Shown one piece after another: positions 1-10,695 of a stretch of 64,000 nt of DNA. The position numbers and the translations under genes were made by a program. How positions within the stretch are numbered: position 1 is the first letter of the stretch; every line of letters starts with the position of its first letter. The notes beneath the pieces were generated by a model. It had not been told where the DNA came from and made no database searches. It saw only the letters and a program-made list of their open reading frames with translations. This DNA is from Morinoia aosen (Eukaryota; Arthropoda; Malacostraca; Amphipoda; Talitridae). The DNA lies in NCBI GenBank assembly GCA_030386875.1, contig CM059577.1, forward strand, positions 24,191,038-24,255,037, written 5' to 3'.

Positions 1-1423
1 GGAAAAAATTTTACCACCTCTGCATTACTTTGGGGGAGGTACAGAGAGGAGAATACTCGTCGAGCTTTCTGGATCATGAATCTGTTCGGTATTGGGATCC
101 AGTCGAGTTTTCCTAAAAGAGGGGTGACATGATCGTATTTATTGAAATTTCCTTTGCATACCACTTTGGCGGCGAAGTTTACACATTTTTGCAACTCTTC
201 CTGACGACATTTAGGTAAGTCTCCCCACACAAGACTGCAGTAGTCCAGACGCGGTAAAACTAAAGACTGAATCACTAATAATCTAGATTTTTCGTCAAGT
301 GTGTTCTTTATACGATGAAAGAACATTAAGGTTCCGTTAAGTTTGTTACACATTGTTTCGACGTGTGAATTGAAAGTCATATTTTTGTCAAACCAAACAC
401 CCAGATTTTTAACCTTATCGACTGGTTTAATTGTATCGTCTATAAATGTTAGCTTGAATGGTGGTAAATTTTCAGTTGCATTCTGTGATCCAAAATTAAT
501 GCATTGCGTTTTACTTGCGTTAAGTTTGAGGCCATTATGGTCATACCACAATTTCAGATTTCTCAGAAGGTTTTCAGCGTTGGCTTGTGATCTCTGTTAA
601 ATCCGCTGTTGAGCTTGTCATGGCAATTTGTACATCATCAGCATACATTGAGATTTTTGTGTTTGCCGGCATGGTGGGGAAATCGTTGATGAAAATTGAA
701 AATAGGAGTGGGCCGATGATTGAACCTTGAGGAACGCCAAAGTTATTTGGTATGAATGATGACATTTTGTTATTCAAGCACACTGCATGAGAGCGGTTTC
801 GTAGGTAGCTTTCAAACCACTGAGTGTCTATTCTGAGGTTTGAAATTTTTTGTAGAAGTTTCTTATGCTCAACACTGTCGAAAGCTTTGGCTCAACTGTC
901 TCTGTTATGTTTAACAGGGCGTCCTGAGTACTGGTATTCCTCCTGTAAGCATATTGATTGCGATGCAGTAGATGTGACTCGTCTATGTAATGACGAGAGC
1001 TGGTTTGTTATTACTTTTTCTAATATTTTGGACATAACAGGCAGGAGACTGATTGGTCTGTAGTTTGACGCTATGTCGATATCACCAGATTTATGTAATG
1101 GCTTAATTATGGATAGTTTCCATTGATCGGGAAACTTGTTTGTGACTATAGATGTATTTATTATCAAGCGAATAAAGGGTGCTGTGACAGGGAAGCTGTC
1201 TTTTATATGTTGGAGGTTTATGCCATCATGTCCAGTCGCTTTAGTATTCTTTATTGAGTATAAGATTTTTCGTATCTCTATGACGCTAACTGGCTTTGGT
1301 CTCCACTTGTTGCTACTATTTGGGGATGAAACATCGCTCAGATTTGCCTCTGTAGATGTGTCTGAAACTGTCCTGAATACTTCATTGAAAACATCTTCGC
1401 CAACTTTTGAGAAGAAAGTGTTT
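1..1423 (-). mobile_element. 5'-truncated LINE, second copy of the OTU-LINE family
   Basis: The reverse complement of this stretch follows the plus-strand LINE at about 12010-13463 almost base for base, so it is the same family in opposite orientation. It covers ORF2 from just before the reverse transcriptase palm (NYRPISLLP, YADDVQIAM) toward the C-terminus, and the 3' part lies beyond the window edge. Similarity stops near 1423, where Copia-type sequence begins, which is the usual abrupt 5' truncation of a LINE. Compared with the other copy it has lost about 45-50 bases near 890-900, removing the strand before the first catalytic Asp of the RT (the LDLSKAFD region). It is a dead copy, probably younger than the Copia fossil it interrupts. 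Confidence 0.9.
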
Positions 1424-3412
1424 TAAATGATGGTAATTTTATTCTTCTTCCTCAGGATCCAGAACCAGAAGACTCTGAGGGAGGGGTGGAGCATAGACAG
1501 TCAGATGCTGGGATGGAGGGAGTGGAGCCTAGACAATCAGCCAGGTATCGACGCGCTCCTGATAGGTTTGGTGAATGGGTGTATTTAATGAAAAATGAGC
1601 TTGATATACCATCTTGTGTTCAAGAAGCACTCAGTGGACCAGAAGCAAAACTATGGGAAACAGCTATGGAGAATGAGATGGAGTCTATAAATCAAAACAA
1701 AGTATGGTCTCCTGTAGAGTGTCCTAATAACAAAAAACCTATCAAATCAAGTGGATCTTTAAAAGAAAAACCGGACCCGACGGAAGCATTTGCTCGTACA
1801 AAGCTCGCCTTGTGGCTCAGGGCTACTCACAAAAATATGGCACTGACTACGACGAGACCTTCAGTCCCGTGGTTCGATTTGAATCTGTCAGGACAGTACT
1901 AGCTTTGGCTGCCAAATGCAACATGCAAGTCTATCACATGGACGTTGCAACAGCCTTTCTTAATGGAGAACTGGTTGAAGAACTGTACCTGGTTCAACCT
2001 GACGGTTTTGTTATCAAATGCAAAGAAAATCTTGTGTGTAAACTACAAAAATCGCTCTACGGACTAAAACAAGCTCCTAAGTGTTGGAATACTACGCTAG
2101 ATAGCTATTTGAAGAAATTGGGTTTTGTACAATCTAAGAGTGATGCTTGTATATACACTCGTGTTCAAGAGAAGAAACTGTGTATTGTGGCGGTGTATGT
2201 AGACGATCTAATAATTGCTTCTGAGTCTGGTGACGAAATAAATCAAATAAAGATGAGTCTTTCTACCCAATACCAAATGAAAGACCTTGGTGTGCTGAGT
2301 TACTTCCTAGGTGTAAGTGTTGTACAATCTAAAAACAATGTTTTCTTAAATCAAACTGCTTACACTGAGGCTCTGTTGTCAAAATTTGGCTTTGATAATT
2401 GTAAACCTGTTGCAACTCCCGCGGATGTAAATGTAAATCCGATATGCTCCCCAAATGGCGTCGAATTTGACCCTGCTACTTATCAAAGTGCTGTAGGTAG
2501 CCTTTTGTATTTGTCAACCAGAACTCGACCTGACATTGCATTCGCAGTGAATAATGTTGCTAAATACAGCTCCAAACCTCTTGAACAGCATTGGATGTGT
2601 GTTAAGAGAATATTCAGGTACCTGAGAGGCACCTCCAAACTAGATCTCTTGTATAGCAAATGTTCTGATACTTGCATTGGTTATTCAGATGCTGACTGGG
2701 CTGGTGATAAAAATGACCGAAAGTCTACCTCTGGTTACTGTTTCACCCTCAGTAATTCGGTAATTACGTGGAGAGCTAATAAACAAACTTGTGCAGCCCT
2801 CTCAACTGCAGAAGCCGAATACGTTGCTCTTGCCGGTGCGGCTCAAGAGGCTGTCTGGTTGAAGCACTTACTCAGTGATCTAAAATTTGGTACTGTGGAA
2901 CCAATGGTTATAAACGAAGACAACCAGTCAGCCATCTGTCTTGCCAACAATCCCAAATATCATGGGAGGAGCAAGCACATCGATATTAAGTTTCACTATG
3001 TACGGGATCTTGTAAGTAACAAAGACATAGACGTAGTGTATTGCCCTACCGACGAAATGCTCGCCGACATATTTACCAAGAACCTGCCCATAGAAAAGTT
3101 CTCTAGGCTGAGAACGAAGTTAGGAATGGTCTCATCTGACACACATTCAATGTGAGAAGGAGTGTTGAAACCTTTATTGTAGCACCTTGAATGTATATGT
3201 GTATAATACTGATAATGTTACAGTGTTCTTGTGTTAGAATGTGTTTAGACAGTACTCCGCGCTGAGAACTGAGCTCATGGTTCTCGGGCTTGGCTGGAGC
3301 CCACTCCACCGCTATCCTTCGTGATGTAAACTGTGTCCTGCTGTGTGTACTGATTATACAAACTCAAGTGTCTCGTCTTACTTAACCTACCTCCAATAGA
3401 CAAAACATACCT
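1424..3412 (+). mobile_element. Copia-type LTR retrotransposon fossil, 3' part
   Basis: The coding part matches Ty1/Copia Pol. It starts in the integrase-RT linker (motifs of the EALSGPEAKLWETAMENEM kind), runs through the reverse transcriptase with YGLKQAPKCW and the YVDDLIIAS active site, and ends in RNase H with YSDADWAGD and STAEAEYVAL. A purine-rich tract and an LTR-like TGTTGAAA start follow the coding part. The 5' half (LTR, gag, protease, integrase core) is not seen, because a LINE fragment occupies the upstream side and the window edge follows. The copy is broken: besides the missing half there is at least one coding break. Age cannot be set because only one LTR is visible. Confidence 0.88.
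3163..3412 (+). repeat. putative 3' LTR of the Copia fossil
   Basis: It begins with TGTTGAAA directly after a purine-rich tract (GAGAAGGAG) and shortly after the Pol stop, as expected for a Copia 3' LTR. The right border near CAAAACA at about 3406-3412 is a guess, because the 5' LTR is not available for comparison. Confidence 0.45.
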
Positions 3413-4262
3413 AAAGGCCCATTACATTTCATTTAATGCTCTACGACCAGTTAACACTGTACCATTTTTCGAAAAAAAAACTCGATAATCCAGTAAATAA
3501 ATTTATTGCACTTCCTAACTGTTTCAAAAATAGATCTATCACTATCCAAGAGAGCGTTTCTGTGAATAGATAAAATGAATAGACAAAATGAGAAATATAA
3601 ACAGACGAATGAAATAAAGCACAATTTTAGCATATGATTCGTGAAAATTATCTATCTGTCCCTACGATGAACAAGCTATGAATTTCATTTTGAGTGCATG
3701 TTTGCTTATATGTTTCTTGCGTTGCGCGATCTTTTACTAAATTACTTTTTGACTAACCTCTTCTGACTACTTCATTGTCATTTACGTCTGTATTTCAGTC
3801 TGTTTCGGTAAAGCTTTTTTGTCTTTTCTCATTTCGTTTCAACAAATAAATGATGAATTCCGAACGATTCTCCAGTAGTATATAAATTATTTATTAGTTG
3901 TAAGCCATCTCTCTGTGTATAAGCTATCGCACACATGATATTTTGATGCTTCTCTCAAAAACATAATTAGGCTCCGACATGTCAATTAGCCTGCGACATG
4001 GTTAGTCTATTAGTACGCCGGATAAAGCATACTTTAAGGATACCAGCTTCATCTGGTGTTCATAAACTACACCCAGTTTTTTCGAGGTCCTTAAAACGTA
4101 CTTGGGTGATATTTTTGATAAATAAAATGACATTAAATACAAATTTTAGCCATGTACAAAATCAATGCATAAAAAGCGTATGAAGAGACGGTCAAAACAT
4201 AAATACATAATACATTTTTCTTTCTGATTAGTGAATCATTGTTTGTTATTGTAATGGATACT
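3413..4262. other. non-coding stretch with an old dispersed repeat
   Basis: No gene is visible. The part at about 3480-3725 resembles 14685-14895 in the same orientation (shared landmarks: AATAAATTTTATTGCA, GATCTATCAC, GCGTTTCTGTGAAT, ACAAGCTATGAATTT). The short motif GTCTATTAGTACGCC near 4003 matches the tandem unit at 15108-15225. It looks like an ancient copy of a repeat family present several times in this window. Confidence 0.6.
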
Positions 4263-7214
4263 GAGCGGCGATGTTGTTACAGAACACTTTCAAAGCGTTT
4301 GATGAGAAACGGTCAAACCACATGAATTATATTATATCTCAGTTCAACAAGTCTCTATATAATGACATAATAATCTGCGGGGATTTCAACTACGATCTTC
4401 TACAATATGATAGCTGTGAACAAATCTCAAACTTCATAAATGTTTTTCAGTCTAGCTCCTTCCTTCCAATCATCACGAAACCTACACGTGTTGCTTCTGA
4501 ATCGGCTACGTTACTCGATAATATTTTTTATGTTAGATCCGACTGATTTTCTTACCGGAATAATAATTTCTGACTTATCTGACCATTTCCCGGTGTTTCT
4601 CATCAAGAAAAATGTCTATAATCCTTGTTCTAGCCCACAGGCTGATACTTATTCATTTCGTTGTGTAAACGAATACAACTTGGGAACAATGCGAACTGTT
4701 CTAGAAGAATTAATGCCATCATTAGACGTCTATGAACGGGACAATAGTGCGATTAACATTGATGAAGCAATACTAAATTTAACTGCAATTATAACGACCG
4801 CATATAACCAGTGCTGTCCAATAATCACCCGCACAATTACGCCTAAAAATAGACAAAAGCCCTGGATTACTGAAGATATCGTGATCAATATAAAGAAACG
4901 TCAAGCGTACCTAGCCTTACTATACGAAGGGCGAATATCTAAAGTAACGTATAACAGATTCAGGAATCATGTGACAAATCAAATACGAACCTCAAAACGA
5001 GACTACTTCACGCGCAAATTTACTGAATACAAAACTGATATTAAAAAAACTTGGCACCTGCTTAATTCATGCTATAAACCGAATAATAATACTACGAAAA
5101 CAATTGAGTCCGTCGTTCACGAAAATGTAAAATACCACGAGAAAAAAGATATTGCAACTGTTTTTAACAACTTTTTTGTAAACATAGGAAAAAATATAGC
5201 CGATAGTGTCTTCAGTGAACCCAGAGACCACTTGCAATACATGGACCATGTCCGTGAACCTAACTCTTTCTTTTTCACGCCAACTAATCCCTCCGATGTA
5301 ATTACGTGCATAATCAACTTGAAAAATAAATCAAGTGGATTGAAAAATTTTTCGGCTAAAGTTCTTAAGGCTATAGCTGATATAATAGCACCGTGCATAT
5401 CTTATATTATCAACCAATCCCTTTCTCAAGGTATCTTCCCCAACTCTTTCAAAATTGCGAGAGTCACCCCTATTTTTAAAAATGGTGATAAAAACTGCGT
5501 TAACAATTATAGACCTATCTCTGTACTACCAACTATTAGCAAAATATTCGAGAAAATTGTGTATAAAAAAGTGTATTCGTATTTTGAACAAAAATCTTTC
5601 CTCTACGACAAACAATACGGTTTTCGTTCTAAGAAATCTACGACACAAGCTGTATTAAATCATTTGCAATACCTTTATTCTAATATAGATGAAGGAAAGC
5701 TTGTTTTCTCCGTATTTCTTGACTTTCGAAAAGCATTCGATTGTGTGGACCATAACGTATTACTCTCGAAACTACATTGTTATGGCATTCGAGGGGCTGC
5801 CCATGATTGGTTTAGATCATACTTAGCAAATCGGAAACAATACGTTGTCATTGACGACGCAAAATCAGACCCACAGACAATTAGCCATGGGGTTCCACAA
5901 GGATCTGTCCTTGGGCCTCTCCTATTTCTAATTTTTATCAATGATATCATTAAATCTACATCATTCTTCAAATTCATACTTTTTGCCGATGACAGTACCC
6001 TTTCTGCGGTCCTTCCAGACCAAAATCCCGCTAGGATGGCGGAGCGTATAAATAATGAACTTCATAAGGTTTCATTGTGGCTTAAAGCTAATAAAATAAG
6101 CCTTAATATCGATAAAACAAAATATATTACATTCTCATACAAGAAAAATATATCTCTCCCACGCATTCAAATTGGCGAAGGTGAAATCGAAGAAACCAAC
6201 TCAAGTAAATTCCTCGGCATCATAATAGACAAACATCTAACCTTTAAAGAGCACATCGCTCATATTAGTTCTAAATTATCAAAATCTATCGGAATCCTAA
6301 ATAAAGTTAAGAATTTCCTGCCTGAAACAGCCTTACAAATGCTCTACCGAACGCTCATTTCACCATACTTGCAATACGGAATAGAAGCATGGCACGGAAC
6401 TGATAAAAATAAAACCAACAAAATTTTTACCCTGCAAAAAAGAGCCATAAGAGCGATAAAGAATCTAGAATATAATGCTCACACAAATGACTCATTCAAA
6501 AATTTACGAATACTTAAGCTCTCGGATCTCTACAAAATCTCCATTTGCAATTTCATTTACAAAACATTAACAAATGATGGCGACAATAGCCTAAAACAAC
6601 TATTAACTACGCAAACTGGTCATCACGACCATTTAACCCGAAATAGAAGTAAATTCATGCTTCCTTATTACTCAAAGGCTCGGTCACAACACAGTATCCT
6701 CTTCGTTGGAACTAAAACTTGGAACTCAATACCTGCGGAGATCCGTGAAAGTAATTCTTATAAGGTGTTTAAAAAAAGTCTTGAGTCTCACTTCCTATCA
6801 GATTACTAGTCGTGTAAGATCACAGAGTCAAACCTTGTCCCCTACATAACTGGTCCTAATAATGTAACTCGCCTTGATTAATTTCGCCGATCTTCAGTCT
6901 GTTCTTGAATCGTTTGTCGAATATACTGTTAAATCTAGTCCATATGAACTATATTGTGAAATGAAGTATCTAATTTCGAGTTACTTATCTCATTGATCAG
7001 TCTAATGCGTCTCTAGTTTAAGTGAATTAGGTTAAACATTATTGTACTCCTAAGACTAACCTTGATGGTAGGATGCCCTAGAAGTCACTGAACTTATTCG
7101 GGCCCACAGGTAGCTATACTGAAATTTGACCATTGTACTAGACTTAAGAAACATTTTATCTCTGTATCTCCTGTGGTAAATAAATTGTTTAAAAAAATTG
7201 TTTAAAAAAAATTT
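4263..7214 (+). mobile_element. 5'-truncated LINE, Jockey superfamily type (CR1/Daphne/Crack-like)
   Basis: The element keeps the C-terminal half of the endonuclease, the full reverse transcriptase and a 3' UTR of about 400 bases. The 3' end carries a short tandem tail of two ATTGTTTAAAAAA-like units at about 7184-7211, a tail type seen in CR1-like LINEs that do not end in plain poly(A). No RNase H domain follows the RT. The 5' end near 4263 is approximate and there is no ORF1, so this is a dead truncated insertion. Confidence 0.85.
4271..6809 (+). pseudogene. LINE ORF2 remnant: APE C-terminal half and reverse transcriptase
   Basis: From 4271 the frame encodes the end of an apurinic-like endonuclease (IIICGDFNYDLL, then TKPTRVASESATLLDNIF). 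A one-base frameshift near 4543 moves the coding to the frame that runs to 6809. This second part has the RT blocks in order: NYRPISVLPTISKIFEKIV, FLDFRKAFDCVDH with the first catalytic Asp, HGVPQGSVLGPLLFLIFIND, FADDSTL (FADD in place of the commoner YADD), then the thumb and a C-terminal domain ending SLESHFLSDY. About 790 residues are open after the frameshift, so the copy is fairly young, but it has no endonuclease N-terminus. Confidence 0.88.
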
Positions 7215-7261
7215 CGCTGACAACAATTCAACTTCATGATGAATTTATATCGATTTCAATA

Positions 7262-7505
7262 TCTTTCAATCGTTTGAGTGTGGACACCGGTCACCTGATC
7301 AACAAAGTTAATGGGGTGGTTGACCGATTTGTGTTGGAGACCTGTAATCTCTGTAGTCCTCCAGTAAGCTCACCATTCGTCACTATGAATTGTAGTACCT
7401 GCTTTCACCACTTTTTCAATAATTGGCCCCAGCGTGGCAGTATCCAATGGCAGGCTTAGTGCTTGTGTCTACCAAGCCAAACACCCATACGGGTTTTTCT
7501 TGTGA
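7262..7505 (-). pseudogene. Merlin (IS1016/ISXO2-like) transposase remnant
   Basis: Read on the minus strand, one frame gives GPIIEKVVKAGTTIHSDEW, then AY, then HKSVNHPINFVD and GVHTQTIERY. This is the C-terminal half of an ISXO2-like DDE transposase as found in eukaryotic Merlin elements: the HSDEW motif carries a catalytic Asp and the VNH.xxFVD.xTGxHTQxIE block is diagnostic. At least one stop (directly after HSDEW) and a frameshift upstream interrupt it. No terminal repeats were located. It is a fossil DNA transposon. Confidence 0.7.
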
Positions 7506-7734
7506 TCTTCCACGGCTTCGATGATGTTCGATTCATTTTATTAAAAAGACCACGGTTTTTCATATTATAGAAAACAATTATAATTCGATCTGATTGCAGT
7601 CAAGACAGCAGAACACCGTAGCATAGATACATTCAAAAATTCACTGATGTCCTAATACTACTCTTAGATTAAACTGGTGTTCCTAAAGTACACCTGGGGC
7701 CGAGTTTGCAAATTTGGTGTCCTTCAAGTATACT

Positions 7735-7880
7735 TGGTCCAGTACACCTCGTATGGTCTGTTCATTAGTACGTCTCGCATGGTTTATCTATCAATTAAGG
7801 ACGTTTATATTAAGAAATTTTTAAAATACAATGCGTTGTAATGCATCTCATATATAATTTTTTAAAATAAATGGTTTCTC
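7735..7880 (+). repeat. dispersed repeat shared with 15105-15305
   Basis: Contains two diverged units of the motif seen in tandem at 15108-15225 (GTACACCTCGTATGGTCTGT, then GTACGTCTCGCATGGTTTAT). Sequence resembling 15232-15305 follows (TATTTAAGAAA, then TGCATCTCAT and AAATAAA). It is in the same orientation as the other copy, and together with 3480-4020 may be the other half of one old repeat split by the LINE at 4263-7214. Confidence 0.5.
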
Positions 7881-8385
7881 TTAACAAGCACTTAAATTCC
7901 TTAAAAGTGGTAAGGAAACGCTCAAGCGGTTACCTTGGAATACTTGGGAGTCTCAGTAGTTAAAAGATAGTATTTAAAACTCGTCTAGTTATTGCGAACA
8001 TTATCTGTTAAAATCTGTTACATACTTCACTAAGATATGTTGGTATTCGCTTTCAGGGCTGAGAGCAACTGAAATGGAAAGTGAGCCATTTGATACTCCT
8101 ATACGATAGGGACTGAGCTCGAAAGGTTAGTGTTTTCGTCCAAAATGCGGGTGTTTCTGTGATCGACAGTCAAAGCCAACTGCAATTGAAAATCAGCACC
8201 AATTGAAGGTTAGTGGACGGTGACAACGGCGAATGACCAACAAAAAACTCGTCACAACCCCAAGTAACGGTTTTGTAAGTGAAACTCGTTATCGGCATCC
8301 CGTGAGCAGCCTTTAGATTATTGCTTCCATCCAGTTTACATTCACTCGCAATAAATAAAATTATGACACAGATCATCTTGTATCT

Positions 8386-10695
8386 ATGAGGAAAGAGAAT
8401 TTGATAAATACGACCTTACGTAGCAAAGTGCCTGCAAGTAGGGGACCTACATCCTCTCACGCACAAGATTCTAATGCTCAAAATACGGGAGACTTGTTAA
8501 CAGCTGTCAGTTACCCCGTCAAAGAATGTGTGTCACCTTCCGAAGCAACGTCAGTGAAGACTATGCAACCAATATCGCCGGATGAAGGAAAACATATCTG
8601 CCAAACCTCCAGCAATCATTTGAAGGTTCGAAGCAGTGAAGTCTCAGCCGCAGCACCACAATCACCTGCTCCTCATCTGAACAAGCATAACAGCGTGCCA
8701 GCTCCCCAGCTCTGCGTCAACAACAACGCTCCGAACTGTCCGCCAGCGGCGGGGACACAAACACCATCCTCATCAGTGGTACAAGAAAAAATAGTTTTTA
8801 CTAATAAGGACATTTCAAGCGTGGTAGACTTTTCTCGTTCTCCATATAATATGTTCGATAATTTTCGCGCACAAACCGATACTGGCAGTAAATTACCCCA
8901 GAGCGCAAGCTGTGAAAACAAAATAAAATTTCCAGTACAGAGCAATAAAAATAACACTGTTGCTTCTTTTAATGGCTACTTGCACCCGCTTCAAATAACA
9001 AGCTCTCAAAAAATTCATGAAATTATTCACAATTTGTCTCTAACAACAGCGTTTTTCAATAAATCCCTAAGACAACGTGAGCCTCCAAGCCCGTCGTCGA
9101 TTTTCTCTACAGTATCAAACATTCAGAACCTAACCGAACAGCTTTTTGCTTTAAATTCACATATAAGTTCTCAAGACCTTGCACCTGTGGTACCTGCTAG
9201 TATCTCTTGTGAAATCGACTCCAATTGTCGAGAACCTTACGACACTTTGCTGCTAGGTGATAATATCCTAAGCACGATCAGAAGAAAGGACATCGATCGC
9301 TTGTGCTGGATCAAAACTGTTCCATCAGGGCGCTTCGATGACCTTCTCCATACTGTAAATTGCATGCTTAGATTTAAAAATTATATACTAAGTTTTGATG
9401 GTCTCTGCCACTCGCCCTCAGACCTTGCTCGAATCAAACAACAAATTCTAAGAAAGTACGCACTTTCTCGCATTTATATTGCCAATGCTTGCAGTGCAAA
9501 CGAATTCAACAAAGCGAGGCATTTTTGCAAAAACCTGGGTTTAAACTTGATTCAATTTCAAACTTACCCAGATAATGAAAATGGTGACGCACTCAATAAC
9601 TTTCAATGGCCTCGGACCCAGGAAGAGAACTTCTGTTTTCTTCAACAACTTGCAATGAAATCAACATTGCGAATCACCGTGCCATATTGTCCTCGTTTCA
9701 ACAAATGTCAAGCAATAAATGGAATTGTAGATCATTCCAATGAATCGAAAAATTCACGGAATGAGACAAATAGTATCACCTTAGACTTTCAAAAAGAATA
9801 TAAGCCTATGCACATCACTGCACATGGTACACCAAATCCTTCAAAATTGATTGCGTCATCAAGCAGAGGTCTGAGTAACTCACTCACCCACAGCATGAGG
9901 AACGTAAATAACCCTGAGCCTTTCCCTGATTCGATCTCAGACAAATATAATGTCAGTACGAAAAATAAATTTGCGTTACTTGCAACAGACACAAATAGTG
10001 ATTGCGACATGCCCTCCTTTTCAACCAATTCTCAACTTTCCAGTGAGTACGCAGGAACCAAGGAAAGTCAAGCGAATACCGATATTCAAAACTATTCCCA
10101 AAAAAATCAAATTATTCGAAAAAAATCTGATGCCTCTGCCGGGCCTCCGTCGAACGACCAAACTAATACTGCTACCGAAAAATCAACAGTGAATCAAATT
10201 TGCACACGCGTTGCATACACACTGGACGACTTGAAACGATCGCTCAAATTGGAGCCTGCTTACACTGTAGGTGACGGACACTGTCTCCTCCACGCCGTAA
10301 CGACGCAGCTTGCTTCACAACAAAAATCGAAATGGAATTATATATCTCTGAAAAAAGCCATCAAAACTGAGAGCTCCAGAAACAAGGACCAGTATGCAAA
10401 ATTCGTTGACAAGAACAGTGGCAGTTTCGAACAACTCATCGATAAATACATCGATAGAAAAGTCTTCGATCACGCAGTTGGAGACCTCATACCCCAAATA
10501 CTTTCTAATGTAACGAGAACACCAATTCACGTATTTGATGAAAGAGACAATGGGATTTGGAAGACGACAATCTCCCCTACATCAAATGCTCTGATAAACT
10601 GTCCTCCCGTAAACATACACCGGAAACAGGACCACTATAGCGCCCTCTTGAAAATGCGTGATGAAAATCGTGTTGCTCCCTCCCCCATTTTGTGA
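8386..10695 (+). CDS. LINE ORF1 protein with C-terminal OTU cysteine protease domain
   Basis: A 769-residue protein from ATG at 8386. Residues 1 to about 280 are Ser/Pro/Asn-rich and probably disordered. Residues about 285-420 begin with YDTLLLGDNILSTI and resemble the start of SGNH-hydrolase-like modules known in some LINE ORF1 proteins, but the usual GDS is GDN, so activity there is doubtful. Residues about 620-760 match an OTU domain: VGDGHCLLHAV contains the Asp and catalytic Cys, and RKQDHYSALL supplies the final His. OTU enzymes are cysteine proteases, often deubiquitinases. No CCHC zinc knuckle is seen. The stop is TGA followed by CTA, and the frame stays open into ORF2. Confidence 0.85.
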   Translation: MRKENLINTTLRSKVPASRGPTSSHAQDSNAQNTGDLLTAVSYPVKECVSPSEATSVKTMQPISPDEGKHICQTSSNHLKVRSSEVSAAAPQSPAPHLNKHNSVPAPQLCVNNNAPNCPPAAGTQTPSSSVVQEKIVFTNKDISSVVDFSRSPYNMFDNFRAQTDTGSKLPQSASCENKIKFPVQSNKNNTVASFNGYLHPLQITSSQKIHEIIHNLSLTTAFFNKSLRQREPPSPSSIFSTVSNIQNLTEQLFALNSHISSQDLAPVVPASISCEIDSNCREPYDTLLLGDNILSTIRRKDIDRLCWIKTVPSGRFDDLLHTVNCMLRFKNYILSFDGLCHSPSDLARIKQQILRKYALSRIYIANACSANEFNKARHFCKNLGLNLIQFQTYPDNENGDALNNFQWPRTQEENFCFLQQLAMKSTLRITVPYCPRFNKCQAINGIVDHSNESKNSRNETNSITLDFQKEYKPMHITAHGTPNPSKLIASSSRGLSNSLTHSMRNVNNPEPFPDSISDKYNVSTKNKFALLATDTNSDCDMPSFSTNSQLSSEYAGTKESQANTDIQNYSQKNQIIRKKSDASAGPPSNDQTNTATEKSTVNQICTRVAYTLDDLKRSLKLEPAYTVGDGHCLLHAVTTQLASQQKSKWNYISLKKAIKTESSRNKDQYAKFVDKNSGSFEQLIDKYIDRKVFDHAVGDLIPQILSNVTRTPIHVFDERDNGIWKTTISPTSNALINCPPVNIHRKQDHYSALLKMRDENRVAPSPIL

